This document shows positions 1 through 12,049 of a stretch of 64,000 bases of DNA, in pieces. The translations under genes were made by a program, and so were the position numbers. Positions within the stretch are counted from its first letter, which is position 1. Each line of letters starts with the position of its first letter. The stretch is from Oxalobacteraceae bacterium OTU3CAMAD1 (GTDB lineage: Bacteria; Pseudomonadota; Gammaproteobacteria; Burkholderiales; Burkholderiaceae_D), in contig CP099650.1 of the NCBI GenBank assembly GCA_024123915.1, positions 7,068,001 through 7,132,000 on the forward strand, given 5' to 3'. Under the pieces are notes generated by a model. The model was not told the DNA's origin, ran no database searches, and was given only the letters and a program-made list of their open reading frames with translations.

Positions 1-1
1 A

Positions 2-187
2 CGCGGGGAATTGAACGACGCCGCGCTGGCGGCGCTGGCGGCGGGCGTCGGCGGCGCCGGCGCGCCGGCCGCGCTGACGCGGCAAATGGCCGACATCGAA
101 AACGCCTTGAATGAATTTGACTTACCGCTCGCGCACGCGACACTGGAAGCCATGCTGGAGAGCCTGGCCGAGGAGGAAAACCAATGA
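2..187 (+). CDS. 3' end of a signalling protein, probably a hybrid histidine kinase (partial)
   Basis: An open frame enters from the left edge and stops at TGA 185-187. The visible 61 residues are Ala/Leu/Glu-rich and look helical, ending in LESLAEEENQ. No catalytic motif is visible. The stop overlaps the ATG of the HD-GYP response regulator (ATGA), so the two are translationally coupled. A C-terminal helical tail of an Hpt domain or hybrid sensor kinase would fit both composition and context, but this is inference. The last codons (GAGGAGGAAAA) also provide a strong ribosome-binding site for the next gene. Confidence 0.6.
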   Translation, partial: RGELNDAALAALAAGVGGAGAPAALTRQMADIENALNEFDLPLAHATLEAMLESLAEEENQ

Positions 188-1182
188 TAACGACGCACCA
201 ACCAAACATGCCGTTGATCCTCGCGGTCGACGACGAACCGAACAACCTGCAGCTGCTGCGCCACATCCTGCAAGACCAATACCGCCTGCTGTACGCCAAG
301 GACGGCGCGCGCGCGCTGGAGCTGGCGCGCCAGGAGCTGCCGCAGCTGATCCTGCTGGACGTGATGATGCCGGGGATGACGGGCTACGACGTCTGCCGCG
401 CGCTCAAGGCCGACGGCGCCACCGCCGACATCCCGGTCATCTTCGTCACCGCGCTGACCGAAGGCGAGGATGAAGTCATCGGCTTCGACGCCGGCGCCGT
501 CGACTACATCACCAAACCGGTCAACCCGGCGATCGTGCGCGCGCGCGTGCGCACCCACTTGTCGCTGGTGCGCGTGGACGAACTCAAACGCACGCGCCTG
601 GAGATCGTCCAGCGCCTCGGCCTGGCCGCCGAATACAAGGACAACGAGACCGGCCGCCACGTGATCCGCATGAGCCACTATTCGCGCATCCTCGGCCTGG
701 CGCTGGGCATGGGCGAGGCCGAGGCGGACGACCTGCTGCACGCGGCGCCGATGCACGATGTCGGCAAGATCGGCATCCCCGACAGCATCCTGCGCAAACC
801 GGGGCCGCTGGACGCGGACGAATGGAAGATCATGCAATCGCACGCCGCGATCGGCGGCGAGATCATCGGCCAGCACGCGCACGGCATGCTGGCGATGGCG
901 CACCAGCTGGCGGTGACGCACCACGAAAAATGGGATGGCAGCGGCTATCCGAACGGCCTGGCCGGCGAACAGATTCCGCTGGTGGGACGCATCGTCGCCA
1001 TCGCCGACGTGTTCGATGCGCTGACGTCGGCGCGGCCCTACAAGGAGGCCTGGCCGGTGGAGAAGGCGGCCGAGCATTTGCTGCAGCAGCGCGGCAAGCA
1101 TTTCCAGCCGGAGCTGGTCGACCTGTTCCTGAAACAGATGCCCGCGCTCCTTGAGGTCAAGGAGCGCTGGGCAGAGCATTGA
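184..1182 (+). CDS. Response regulator with HD-GYP c-di-GMP phosphodiesterase domain (RpfG-type)
   Basis: 332 residues. Residues 9-125 form a receiver domain with acidic cluster DDE (16-18), phospho-acceptor Asp59 in LLDVMMPG and conserved Lys111 (TKP). Residues 140-330 form an HD-GYP domain: His191-Asp192 in MHDVGKIGIPD, HHEKWDGSGYPNGL with the GYP triad at 254-256, and the helix VAIADVFDALTS. Proteins of this layout hydrolyse cyclic di-GMP in the cytoplasm when activated by a partner kinase. The start overlaps the stop of the upstream kinase-like gene and has GAGGAGG 8-14 bases ahead, so that gene probably encodes the cognate kinase. All metal-ligand motifs appear intact, so an active phosphodiesterase is likely. 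The downstream gene converges. Confidence 0.93.
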   Translation: MITTHQPNMPLILAVDDEPNNLQLLRHILQDQYRLLYAKDGARALELARQELPQLILLDVMMPGMTGYDVCRALKADGATADIPVIFVTALTEGEDEVIGFDAGAVDYITKPVNPAIVRARVRTHLSLVRVDELKRTRLEIVQRLGLAAEYKDNETGRHVIRMSHYSRILGLALGMGEAEADDLLHAAPMHDVGKIGIPDSILRKPGPLDADEWKIMQSHAAIGGEIIGQHAHGMLAMAHQLAVTHHEKWDGSGYPNGLAGEQIPLVGRIVAIADVFDALTSARPYKEAWPVEKAAEHLLQQRGKHFQPELVDLFLKQMPALLEVKERWAEH

Positions 1183-1189
1183 GTAGGCC

Positions 1190-2410
1190 TCAGGCCACCA
1201 TGCGCAACGCGCGTCCCGCCATGCGCGCCATCACGCCGACCACGTGGTCGATCTGCGCCTTGGTATGGCCGGCGTTCATCATGAAGCGCAGGCGCGCCTG
1301 GCCCACCGGCGCGGCCGGGAACTGGATCGCGTCGACATGGATGCCCTCGCGCCGCAGCTCGATGGCGTAGCGCTGGCAGGTCTCGGCGTCGCCGATCAAG
1401 ACCGGCAGGATCGGTGTCTGCGTCGAGATGATGGTGTAGCCCAGCGGCGCCATCTTCTCGATGAAATAGCGCTGGTTGTCCCACAGGCGCTGGCGGCGCT
1501 GCGGCTCCTCTTCCAGTAAATCCAGGGCCGCCAGCAGCGCGGCCGCCTGGTCCGGCGGCGGCGGGCAGGTGAAGCCGTAGGCGGAACTGGTCAGGCGGAT
1601 CACGTCGGCGACGTCCGGTTCGACGGCGACGAAGCCGCCGATCGAACCGAGCGCCTTGCTCAGGGTCCCCATCTGCATGATGTTCTCGCTGTAGCAGTTG
1701 AAATGCTCGGAGGTACCGCCGCCGTTGGCGCCCAGGATGCCGGTGGCGTGGGCGTCGTCGATGTACAGCAGCGCGCCATAGCGCTCGGCCAACGCCACCA
1801 GGTCCGGCAGCGGCGCGATCGTGCCCTCCATGCTGAACACGCCGTCGCTGACGATCAGCGGCGTGGTGCCCTCCTCGGCGCCGGCCTTCAGCAGCGCCTC
1901 CAGGTGGTTCATGTCGCAGTGGCGGTAGTTGTAGCGCAGCGCGCCCGACATCTGGATGCCTTCGCGGATGCTGATGTGATTGAACTCGTCCGAGTAGTAG
2001 GCGTACTTGTGGCGCTTCTTGGTGCGGAAGCCGTGCAGCCGCGCCAGCGTGGCCGCCTTGACGATCGACGACAGCACGCCGATGTTGGTCATGTAGCCGG
2101 TCACGAACAGCACCGCGTCGCCCTTGTGCTTGAGCGCCCCCAGGCGCCGTTCCAGCTCGCGGTACACTTCCAGGTCGCCGCCCAAGAGGCGCGATTCGCA
2201 GTTGCCGACGCCGTAGCGGTCCAGGCCCTGCTTGGCCGCCGCCACCAGGCGCGGATGGTTGGCCAGCGCCAGGTAGTTGTTGGTGCTGAAGGAGACCACG
2301 GTCTCGCCGCGCGTGACGAAGGTCGGATCGGGCAAGGTGCTGTGCACCAGCGAGTCGTGGTGGATCGGGTGGTGTTGCAGCCAGTGGGCGATGTCGCTTA
2401 AATCGTGCAT
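1190..2410 (-). CDS. Alpha-oxoamine synthase family PLP enzyme (BioF/KBL/CqsA-like)
   Basis: 406 residues from ATG 2410; a GTG 23 codons upstream has no better support. Fold-type I PLP enzyme: SFSTNNYLALANHP near the N-terminus, YIDDAHATGILG (cofactor Asp and His near 219-221) and GTLSKALGS with the PLP-binding Lys near 252. The family condenses an amino acid (or SAM) with an acyl-CoA. The gene is not beside biotin, heme, threonine or sphingolipid genes, so substrate cannot be read from context. HISIREG in the active-site loop recalls the HMSLWEG of Vibrio CqsA rather than the HASLIDG of BioF, and an insertion rich in Lys/Arg (ARLHGFRTKKRHKY) precedes it. It lies between two signalling gene pairs. 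An autoinducer synthase of the CqsA/LqsA/JqsA group is plausible but unproven. Confidence 0.8.
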   Translation of the reverse strand: MHDLSDIAHWLQHHPIHHDSLVHSTLPDPTFVTRGETVVSFSTNNYLALANHPRLVAAAKQGLDRYGVGNCESRLLGGDLEVYRELERRLGALKHKGDAVLFVTGYMTNIGVLSSIVKAATLARLHGFRTKKRHKYAYYSDEFNHISIREGIQMSGALRYNYRHCDMNHLEALLKAGAEEGTTPLIVSDGVFSMEGTIAPLPDLVALAERYGALLYIDDAHATGILGANGGGTSEHFNCYSENIMQMGTLSKALGSIGGFVAVEPDVADVIRLTSSAYGFTCPPPPDQAAALLAALDLLEEEPQRRQRLWDNQRYFIEKMAPLGYTIISTQTPILPVLIGDAETCQRYAIELRREGIHVDAIQFPAAPVGQARLRFMMNAGHTKAQIDHVVGVMARMAGRALRMVA

Positions 2411-2518
2411 GGTCTTGGAGAGTCGAGTGAGCGTATATCCATGATAGGAGCGCGCGCCTCTCCGCAAGCTTGCGGTCACATTACAGGTAGGATAGCTTGA
2501 CGCCGCGCCCCCCCGCCT

Positions 2519-3949
2519 TCAACCCGGCGCCAGCGGCAGCAGGATGCGCGCGACCAGGCCGGGCGCGCCGTCCTCCAGCGCCAGCGAGCCGCCGTGCGAG
2601 GTGGCGGTGGCGCTGACGATGGACAATCCCAGGCCGTTGCCGGGCAAATGGCGGCTCTTGTCGAGGCGATAAAAGCGCTGCGTCACGTTGCCGCGTTCCG
2701 CCTCCGGGATGCCGGGGCCATTGTCGTGGATGGCGATCGAGGCCTGGCCGTGGTGAAGGCCGGCGCGCACGCGGATGGCGGCGCCCGGCCCGGCGTACTT
2801 GATGGCGTTGTCGAGCAGGCTGGCGACGGCGCTGGCCAGCAGGTTGCGGTCGCCGTCGACGTACAGCGAGGCCGGCGCGTCGACCGTCAGCGCGATGCCG
2901 CCATCCTCGGCGATGGCCTCGTACATCTCGCCGATGTCGGCCACCACCCGCCCCAGGTCGAGCCGCTCGAACAGGCGCGCGCGCATGCCCGATTCCGCCT
3001 CGGCGATCTGCAGCAGGCGTTCGAACAGGCGTATCAGATCGTCGATGTCGTCGATGGCGTCATGGGCGGCGCCGGACAGGCGCGGCACCGTCATCTCGTG
3101 GCGCAGCGCGTCGTCGAGCCGCCCGCGGATGCGGCTGAGCGGCGTGCGCAGGTCGTGGGCGATGGCGTCGGAGACGTGGCGGATGCCCTCCATCAGCAGC
3201 TCGATGCGGTCGAGCATGCGGTTGATGTCGCGGTTGAGCAGCGCGAATTCGTCGCCGCCGGAGACGGGGATGCGGTGACTGAGGTTGCCCGCCTCGATCT
3301 GCGCGGCGGTGCGGCGAATCTCGCCCAGCCTCCCCTCTATGCCACGGCGGAACAGCAGCGCGCCGCCCACCGTCAGCAACAGCGACACGCCGGCGCCGGC
3401 CAGCAGCGCGCGCCAGATCACTTCGCGCACCGCGTGCTGCTCGCTCAGGTCGCGCCCGACGATCAGCAGGCCGCCGTCGCCCATGGGCCGCAGGTACAGG
3501 CGCGCCGGCCGGTCATGGCCATTGCGCTTGACGACGGTGGTGAACATGGCCGCCGCGCGCCGCCGCCCAGGCGCGGTGGCGACGCCGGCCGGCACGGCGT
3601 CGAGGTTGCCGGCTGCGGGCGCGCCGTCGCTGGTGAGGAGCTGGAAAATCTCGCGGTCGGTGTCGATGCCGTCGGCCAGCTGGCGCCGCACCTCTTCCAC
3701 CAGCGAGCCGTGGCCGGGGAAGCCCGCGTGTTCGAGCAGGCGCTCGGATTGCATGACGATCTTGCCGTCGAGGTTATCGTCGAGCACACCGATGGTGCCG
3801 GTGTAGAACACCGCCGACACCACCACGATCGAGAAGGTACCCAGCAGGCCGTAGCCCAGTGCCAGCTTGGCGGCGATCGACGCCCGCCCAAGCGGGCCGA
3901 AAGGCCGCTTGACCGGGAACCCGCCGACGCGGTTGGACGAATCAGCCAA
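2519..3949 (-). CDS. Two-component sensor histidine kinase
   Basis: 476 residues. First membrane helix about 27-50, a periplasmic segment to about 178, second helix about 180-200, HAMP (about 200-255), HisKA with phospho-acceptor His265 in SDAIAHDLRTPLSR, and a C-terminal HATPase with LLDNAIKYA (N box), DNGPGIPE (G1) and GLGLSIV (G2). An inner-membrane sensor that phosphorylates the OmpR-type regulator encoded just upstream; the genes overlap by 8 bases (3942-3949), so they are one operon. The periplasmic segment gives no recognisable ligand fold, so the signal is unknown. Confidence 0.93.
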   Translation of the reverse strand: MADSSNRVGGFPVKRPFGPLGRASIAAKLALGYGLLGTFSIVVVSAVFYTGTIGVLDDNLDGKIVMQSERLLEHAGFPGHGSLVEEVRRQLADGIDTDREIFQLLTSDGAPAAGNLDAVPAGVATAPGRRRAAAMFTTVVKRNGHDRPARLYLRPMGDGGLLIVGRDLSEQHAVREVIWRALLAGAGVSLLLTVGGALLFRRGIEGRLGEIRRTAAQIEAGNLSHRIPVSGGDEFALLNRDINRMLDRIELLMEGIRHVSDAIAHDLRTPLSRIRGRLDDALRHEMTVPRLSGAAHDAIDDIDDLIRLFERLLQIAEAESGMRARLFERLDLGRVVADIGEMYEAIAEDGGIALTVDAPASLYVDGDRNLLASAVASLLDNAIKYAGPGAAIRVRAGLHHGQASIAIHDNGPGIPEAERGNVTQRFYRLDKSRHLPGNGLGLSIVSATATSHGGSLALEDGAPGLVARILLPLAPG

Positions 3950-4664
3950 GCGCCTGCCCCGTGTCGCCGGCCGCGCCGGCGCCCATGCGGTAGCCGACGC
4001 CGCGCAAGGTGTGGATCAGCATGACGGGGAAATCCTTGTCCACCTTGGCGCGCAGGCGGCTGATCTGGACGTCGATCACATTGGTCTGCGGGTCGAAGTG
4101 GTAGTCCCACACCGATTCGAGCAGCATGGTGCGCGTGACGACCTGGTTCTCGTTGCGCATCAGGTACTCGAGCAGCCGGTACTCGCGCGGCTGCAGGGTG
4201 ATGACCTTGGGGCCGCGCGTGACGCGCATGGTGCGCAGGTCCAGGGTCAGGTCGGCCACCTGCAGCTGGGTGCTGTCGGCGCCGGGGGCGCTGCGCCGCA
4301 GCAGCGCCTCGACGCGCGCCAGCAGCTCGGAGAAGGCGAAGGGCTTGGACAGGTAGTCGTCGGCGCCGCCGCGCAGGCCCGTCACGCGGGCGTCGATGGT
4401 GGTCAGCGCGCTGACGATGATGACGGGGGTCTGCTTGCCCAGCGCGCGCAGCTTGTCGACGATGGACAGGCCGTCGATGCGGCCCGGCAGCATGCGGTCG
4501 AGGATGATCAGGTCCCACTGCTCTCCGGTGGCGTAATCGAGTCCGTCCGGACCGGTCGCGCAGGCGGTGACCAGATAGCCCGCTTCGCGCAGGCCCTTGC
4601 AGATGTAGTTCGAGGTTTCTACTTCATCTTCGATGACCAGGCAGCGCACGCGGTTCTCCATCAT
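3942..4664 (-). CDS. OmpR/PhoB-family response regulator
   Basis: 240 residues. N-terminal receiver: acidic pair EDE (12-14), phospho-acceptor Asp56 in LIILDRMLPG, and Lys in YLSKPFAFSE near 106. C-terminal winged helix of the OmpR type: LQPREYRLLEYLMRN, VWDYHFDPQTNVIDVQISRLRAKVD and LRGVGYRM. Activated by the overlapping sensor kinase gene downstream. Two adjacent Met codons (4664, 4658) could start it. The upstream 266 bases up to 4930 hold one copy of the CGTAGGGCGGATTA palindrome family and presumably the promoter. Confidence 0.93.
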   Translation of the reverse strand: MMENRVRCLVIEDEVETSNYICKGLREAGYLVTACATGPDGLDYATGEQWDLIILDRMLPGRIDGLSIVDKLRALGKQTPVIIVSALTTIDARVTGLRGGADDYLSKPFAFSELLARVEALLRRSAPGADSTQLQVADLTLDLRTMRVTRGPKVITLQPREYRLLEYLMRNENQVVTRTMLLESVWDYHFDPQTNVIDVQISRLRAKVDKDFPVMLIHTLRGVGYRMGAGAAGDTGQALG

Positions 4665-4730
4665 TTGGGGCGATGGCGGTATTCTACCCGCTTGCGGAGT
4701 ACGCGGCTTGGGGCGCCGTCGGCGGCTCGT

Positions 4731-4770
4731 GGCCGATTACGGCGTGCCGCCTGATCCGCCCTACGTGTGT
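4731..4770 (-). repeat. Diverged copy of the CGTAGGGCGGATTA palindrome family
   Basis: Read on the minus strand, this begins ACACGTAGGGCGGAT and ends GTAATCGGCC, matching the arms of the composite element at 47620-47726. The centre is altered (CAGGCGGCACGCC), so the hairpin is imperfect. It lies between the response regulator start and the end of the glycosyltransferase gene. Confidence 0.7.
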
Positions 4771-4930
4771 GTGCTGTTTTTCTGGAGTGGTGAACTCCCG
4801 CCCGGACGACGTCGTTGCGTCGCACAGGGGGTGGCACCATCTTGGTAGCGCCATCAATGAGGACCGTCGGCAGGGCGCGGAGTTCGGTGACCATGATAGC
4901 CGCCGGCCTCCCTAAAAGACTTGCGCCAGA

Positions 4931-6082
4931 TCAAACAGCGCGGTCGCGCGGGGCCGGGCGCTTGCCGCCGTGGCGCGCCGACAACTCGCGGTACAGCGCG
5001 TGGTAGTTCTCGGCCATGCGCTCGGCGGTGAACAGCTCCCAGTAGCGCGCCTCGGCGCGGCGGCCCATCTCGGCGGCGCGCTCCGGCTGCTCCCACAGCA
5101 GGCGCATGGCGCCGCTGAAGGCCTGCGGGTCGTTGGGCGGCACCACCAGCCCGGTCTCGTTGTCGATGTTGATGTAGGTGGTGCCGGTGCCGATCTCGCT
5201 CGAGATCATCGGCTTGCCGAACATCGCGCCCTCCAGCAGCGAGATGCCGAACGCCTCCGAGCGCAGGTGCGACGGGAACACCATCGCGTAGCACAGGCGC
5301 AGCAGCGCGATCTTGTCCTCCTCCTCCACCGCGCCGACGAAGGTCACGTGGGTCAGCCCCAGGCGGGCGGCGTGCTCCTTGAGCTCCTGCTCGATCGGCC
5401 CGGCGCCGACGATCACCACCGGATAATCGATGTTGGCCATGGCGTCGAGCAGGATGTGCAGGCCCTTGTAGTAGCGCAGCACGCCGACGAACAGGAAGAA
5501 GCGCCCGCCGCAGCGCTCGCGCCACTTGTCCATCACCGCCGCCGACGGCTGCGGATAGATGCTTTTATCGAGGCCGTAGGTGATGGTGCGGGTCTTGTGT
5601 TCGAAGCGCTTGAGCACCGGCGACGAGGCAAGGTAGTTGGGCGAGGTGGCGATGATGGTGTCGACGCTGCGCAGAAAGCGGCGCTTGAGCGGGCTATAGA
5701 CGCGCAGCAGGTTCTTCTGCCGCACGATGTCCGAGTGGTAGGTCACCACGCTCGGCTTGTTGATGCGCGCCATGAAGTGGGCGATGTCCATGAACGGCCA
5801 CGGAAAATGGTAGTGGATCACGTCGGCCTTGCGCGCCAGGCGCGCCAGCGCGCGGATCGCCGCGAACGAAAAGCCGGTCGAGGCGATCTCGAAGTCCATG
5901 CGCACGCGGTGCACGGTATGGCCCTCGAACTCGATCTGCGCCGGGCCGCTGTCGCGGGTCAGGGTCAGCACTTCGTTGGTCACGCCGAGGCGGCCGGTCC
6001 CCACGCACATCTGGCGGATGACTTGCTCGATTCCGCCCCAGGTGTCGGGGTAGTAGGTCTTGTAGAAATGAAGGACGCGCAT
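4931..6082 (-). CDS. GT4-family glycosyltransferase (WbpZ-like, D-rhamnosyl/mannosyl)
   Basis: 383 residues, GT-B fold. The N-terminus MRVLHFYKTYYPDTWGGIEQ with a Gly-Gly donor-side loop and the C-terminal segment SEAFGISLLEGAMFGKP (E-x7-E signature) are typical of GT4 retaining transferases. Lacks signal peptide and membrane helices, so it acts at the cytoplasmic face on lipid-linked acceptors. It is the last gene of a minus-strand train gmd-rmd-GT-GT. WbpZ/WbpY of the Pseudomonas A-band D-rhamnan are the nearest comparison I can make from memory. Donor GDP-D-rhamnose or GDP-mannose is inferred from the neighbours. Confidence 0.85.
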   Translation of the reverse strand: MRVLHFYKTYYPDTWGGIEQVIRQMCVGTGRLGVTNEVLTLTRDSGPAQIEFEGHTVHRVRMDFEIASTGFSFAAIRALARLARKADVIHYHFPWPFMDIAHFMARINKPSVVTYHSDIVRQKNLLRVYSPLKRRFLRSVDTIIATSPNYLASSPVLKRFEHKTRTITYGLDKSIYPQPSAAVMDKWRERCGGRFFLFVGVLRYYKGLHILLDAMANIDYPVVIVGAGPIEQELKEHAARLGLTHVTFVGAVEEEDKIALLRLCYAMVFPSHLRSEAFGISLLEGAMFGKPMISSEIGTGTTYINIDNETGLVVPPNDPQAFSGAMRLLWEQPERAAEMGRRAEARYWELFTAERMAENYHALYRELSARHGGKRPAPRDRAV

Positions 6083-6125
6083 GGCTGGTGGTCGGGCTGC
6101 TCGGCGCAGCCGGGGTTATGTGGCG

Positions 6126-7292
6126 TTAGTGTGACAGGACGTCATGATACACGGCGGCGGTGCGGCGGGCCGCCTCGTCCCAGGTCAGTTCGAGCGCGCG
6201 GCGCCGGCCGGCGGCGACCAGGCGCTGGCGCAGCGCGTCGTCGCGCGCGATAGACGTCATGGCGGCGGTCATCTCCGGCACCGACAGCGGATCGAATTCG
6301 AGCGCGGCGCCCTGCGCCACTTCCGGCATCGAGGTGGCGTTGGAGGTGGCCACCGGAATCCCGCTGGCGAAGGCCTCGACCACCGGCAGGCCGAAACCCT
6401 CGTACAGCGACGGGAAGACGAAGGCGCCGGCGCCCGCGTACAGGTGGCGCAACTGGCCATGGTCGGTCAGCTTGTCGAGCCAGACGACGTTCTCGCCGCG
6501 CTGCTGCGCCGCCTTGACGCGGTTGACCAGCTCCTCGCTGCGCCAGCCCGGCGCGCCGACGATGACCAGCTGGCGCGCAGAACGCAGCACCGGCGGCAGC
6601 GCCAGATAGGCCTCCAGCAGGCGCGCGATGTTTTTACGCGGCTGCAGCGTGCCGACGAACAGGAAGTAGCCGGCCTGCAGCTTGTACTGCGCCAGGGTCG
6701 CGTCGCGCGCTTCGGCCGCCGGGGCGTCGAACCATTCGGCGCCGACGCCGTGGTGCACCACGCTGATGCGGCGCTCGTCGACGCCGAAGCACTCGACCAG
6801 TTCCCGGATCGAATAGCGCGAGCCGGTGATCACATGCTGCGCCTTGCGGGCGGCCTTGGCCTGCAGCCAGTTCTTCAGGCGCCGCATCTTCGGGCTGCAC
6901 CACTCGGGATGGGAAATCGGCAGCGCGTCGTGCAGGGTCGCCACGACCGGGCAGTCCATGCGCACGATGCGGTAGTCGGTGGCGTGGAACAGGTCCAGCG
7001 GCGGCGCGTCCTTGCCCATCACGCGGCTCGCGTGCAGGTGCACGCTGGCCGGCAGGACCAGGTCGCCCAGGGTCGCCAGCGGAAACGACAGCGGCAGCGC
7101 GCGGCCCACCGTCAGGCGGCCGGCGTCGCCGGGCGGAGCAAAGCTGAACGGCAGCACCTCGCAGCCGGCGCCGGGCAGGTGCTCGAGCAAGGCGCGGCTG
7201 TAGACGCCGATGCCGTCCAGGCGGCCGCCGGTGAGCACCGGTTCGACGGTGGTGGTGGACAGGCCGACGCGCAGCCGGGGCGTGGCGCCCAC
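6126..7292 (-). CDS. GT4-family glycosyltransferase (WbpY-like)
   Basis: About 388 residues from GTG 7292; a TTG at 7301 overlapping the rmd stop is an alternative giving 391. Motifs: GGRLDGIGVYSRALLEHL (acceptor side loop), GTLQPRKNIARLLEAY and FPSLYEGFGLPVVEAFASG (E-x7-E donor site). Cytosolic, no membrane helix. The start lies 5 bases past the rmd stop, so it is co-transcribed with gmd-rmd. Likely adds D-rhamnose or mannose to a surface polysaccharide. The same frame stays open upstream across rmd, but the protein similarity begins only here. Confidence 0.83.
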   Translation of the reverse strand: MGATPRLRVGLSTTTVEPVLTGGRLDGIGVYSRALLEHLPGAGCEVLPFSFAPPGDAGRLTVGRALPLSFPLATLGDLVLPASVHLHASRVMGKDAPPLDLFHATDYRIVRMDCPVVATLHDALPISHPEWCSPKMRRLKNWLQAKAARKAQHVITGSRYSIRELVECFGVDERRISVVHHGVGAEWFDAPAAEARDATLAQYKLQAGYFLFVGTLQPRKNIARLLEAYLALPPVLRSARQLVIVGAPGWRSEELVNRVKAAQQRGENVVWLDKLTDHGQLRHLYAGAGAFVFPSLYEGFGLPVVEAFASGIPVATSNATSMPEVAQGAALEFDPLSVPEMTAAMTSIARDDALRQRLVAAGRRRALELTWDEAARRTAAVYHDVLSH

Positions 7293-7297
7293 GGCGC

Positions 7298-8218
7298 TCA
7301 AGCCTGGTACATCCAGCGCAGCGTGTCGGCCAGCGGCACGGTGGCAACCGGACCGGTGACGGCGGCCAGGCGGCTGTTGTCGCCGACCAGCCGCACCACT
7401 TCGTTGGCGCGCACGAAGGCGGGATTGACGTGGACGTTGATCTTGTAGCCGGCGATGTCGGCCATCATGTCGAGCGCCTCGCCGAGCGAATAGGCGTGGC
7501 CCGAGCAGATGTTGAACGCCTGGCCGGCGGCGGCCGGCGCGGCCAGCAGGCGGCGGTAGCTGCGCGCCACCATGCGCACGTCGGAGAAGTCGCGCCACAC
7601 GTGCAGGTTGCCCAGCTCGATGTCGGCGGCCTTGCGGCGGAAGTGCGAGACGATTTTCGGCAGCAGGAAGTTCTCGTGCTGGCCCACGCCGGTGTAGTTG
7701 AAAGGCCGCACCACGATCAGCGGCAGCTTGTCCTGCCACAGGCGCGCCATGTATTCCATCGCCAGCTTGCTGACGGCGTAATCGTTGGCCGGCGCCGCCG
7801 GGACGTCCTCGCCGATCACGCCGACGTCGGTGTTGCCGTAGATGTTGGCGCTCGACGCCAGCAGCACGGCCGACGGTTTTTTATCCAGGCCGGCCAGCGC
7901 CTCGAGCAGGTTGCGGGTGCCGGCGACGTTGACGCGGTAGATTTGTTCGACGTCGCCGTGGCCGACGAAGGCGATGGCGGCCAGGTGCGCCACCACGTCC
8001 GGCCGCACCTCCTGCACCACGGCGGCCAGGCCGGCGCGGTCGTTCAGGTCGACCGGGTAGCGCCCCTCGGCCGGCGTGCCGTCCGGGGAAATGGTGCCGA
8101 AGACTTGATAGCCGGCCGCGCGCAGCTCCTGCTCGACATACAAGCCGGTGAAGCCGGACAGGCCGGTGATCAACGCCCGCTTGCCCGTGCCCTCGCTGCC
8201 CTCCAACGCCGCCGTCAC
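7298..8218 (-). CDS. rmd: GDP-6-deoxy-D-mannose (GDP-4-keto-6-deoxy-mannose) reductase
   Basis: 306 residues from GTG 8218, close to the usual Rmd length. Short-chain dehydrogenase/epimerase fold: ITGLSGFTGLYVEQEL carries the GxxGxxG nucleotide loop, ASSANIYG the catalytic Ser region, and YAVSKLAMEYMAR the Tyr-x3-Lys pair. Reduces the 4-keto intermediate made by Gmd to GDP-D-rhamnose. Starts 10 bases after the gmd stop, supporting one operon. Fcl (GDP-fucose synthase) is the main alternative but is usually longer and has a different C-terminus. Confidence 0.85.
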   Translation of the reverse strand: MTAALEGSEGTGKRALITGLSGFTGLYVEQELRAAGYQVFGTISPDGTPAEGRYPVDLNDRAGLAAVVQEVRPDVVAHLAAIAFVGHGDVEQIYRVNVAGTRNLLEALAGLDKKPSAVLLASSANIYGNTDVGVIGEDVPAAPANDYAVSKLAMEYMARLWQDKLPLIVVRPFNYTGVGQHENFLLPKIVSHFRRKAADIELGNLHVWRDFSDVRMVARSYRRLLAAPAAAGQAFNICSGHAYSLGEALDMMADIAGYKINVHVNPAFVRANEVVRLVGDNSRLAAVTGPVATVPLADTLRWMYQA

Positions 8219-8228
8219 CGCGTCCGCC

Positions 8229-9281
<1,053 letters not shown>

Positions 9282-9393
9282 CTACAAATATAAGTAAAAA
9301 TAGGCGGTTATTGTAACAGGGTCGTCACATCTCGCGGCTCGCGGCGGAAGCGAACATTACATAAATTACATCCGGTTACAGGCCCCGCGCCAT

Positions 9394-9432
9394 AAAAAAA
9401 CCGGCCGCGCCCCGGGAGGCGTGCGGCCGGCT
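9394..9432 (-). terminator. Rho-independent terminator of maeB
   Basis: On the minus strand a GC-rich hairpin (GCCGGCCGC ... GCGGCCGGT) is followed by seven T. It starts 16 bases past the maeB stop. Confidence 0.85.
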
Positions 9433-9447
9433 TGTGCGCAGCGCGGT

Positions 9448-11766
<2,319 letters not shown>

Positions 11767-12049
11767 GCTGTGCTGCCTTCCTGTTTGTGCGGTCGGAAAG
11801 CCTACGATTTTATCAGACCAATTCTTTCATTTAAGTAGGTATTTTCACCAACGGTGATAACGGTTATTGGCATAAGTTATCGTTCCCGGGGGCAATTGAC
11901 CGAATTTTCGGCGTTTTTAGCGGCTTTAGGCTATCAATAGCTTCAACATAATCACATTTGAATAACAATTTAGTTTAGCTATTGATGCAGGATTGTTGAT
12001 TGAGATTGTCAATATTGACCGCCCCCGACTAAAAAAAGGTCGTAGCCGC

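Noticed and set aside
7293-7739. Upstream extension of the second glycosyltransferase frame
   Set aside because: It overlaps rmd in another frame and carries no GT similarity; start placed at GTG 7292.
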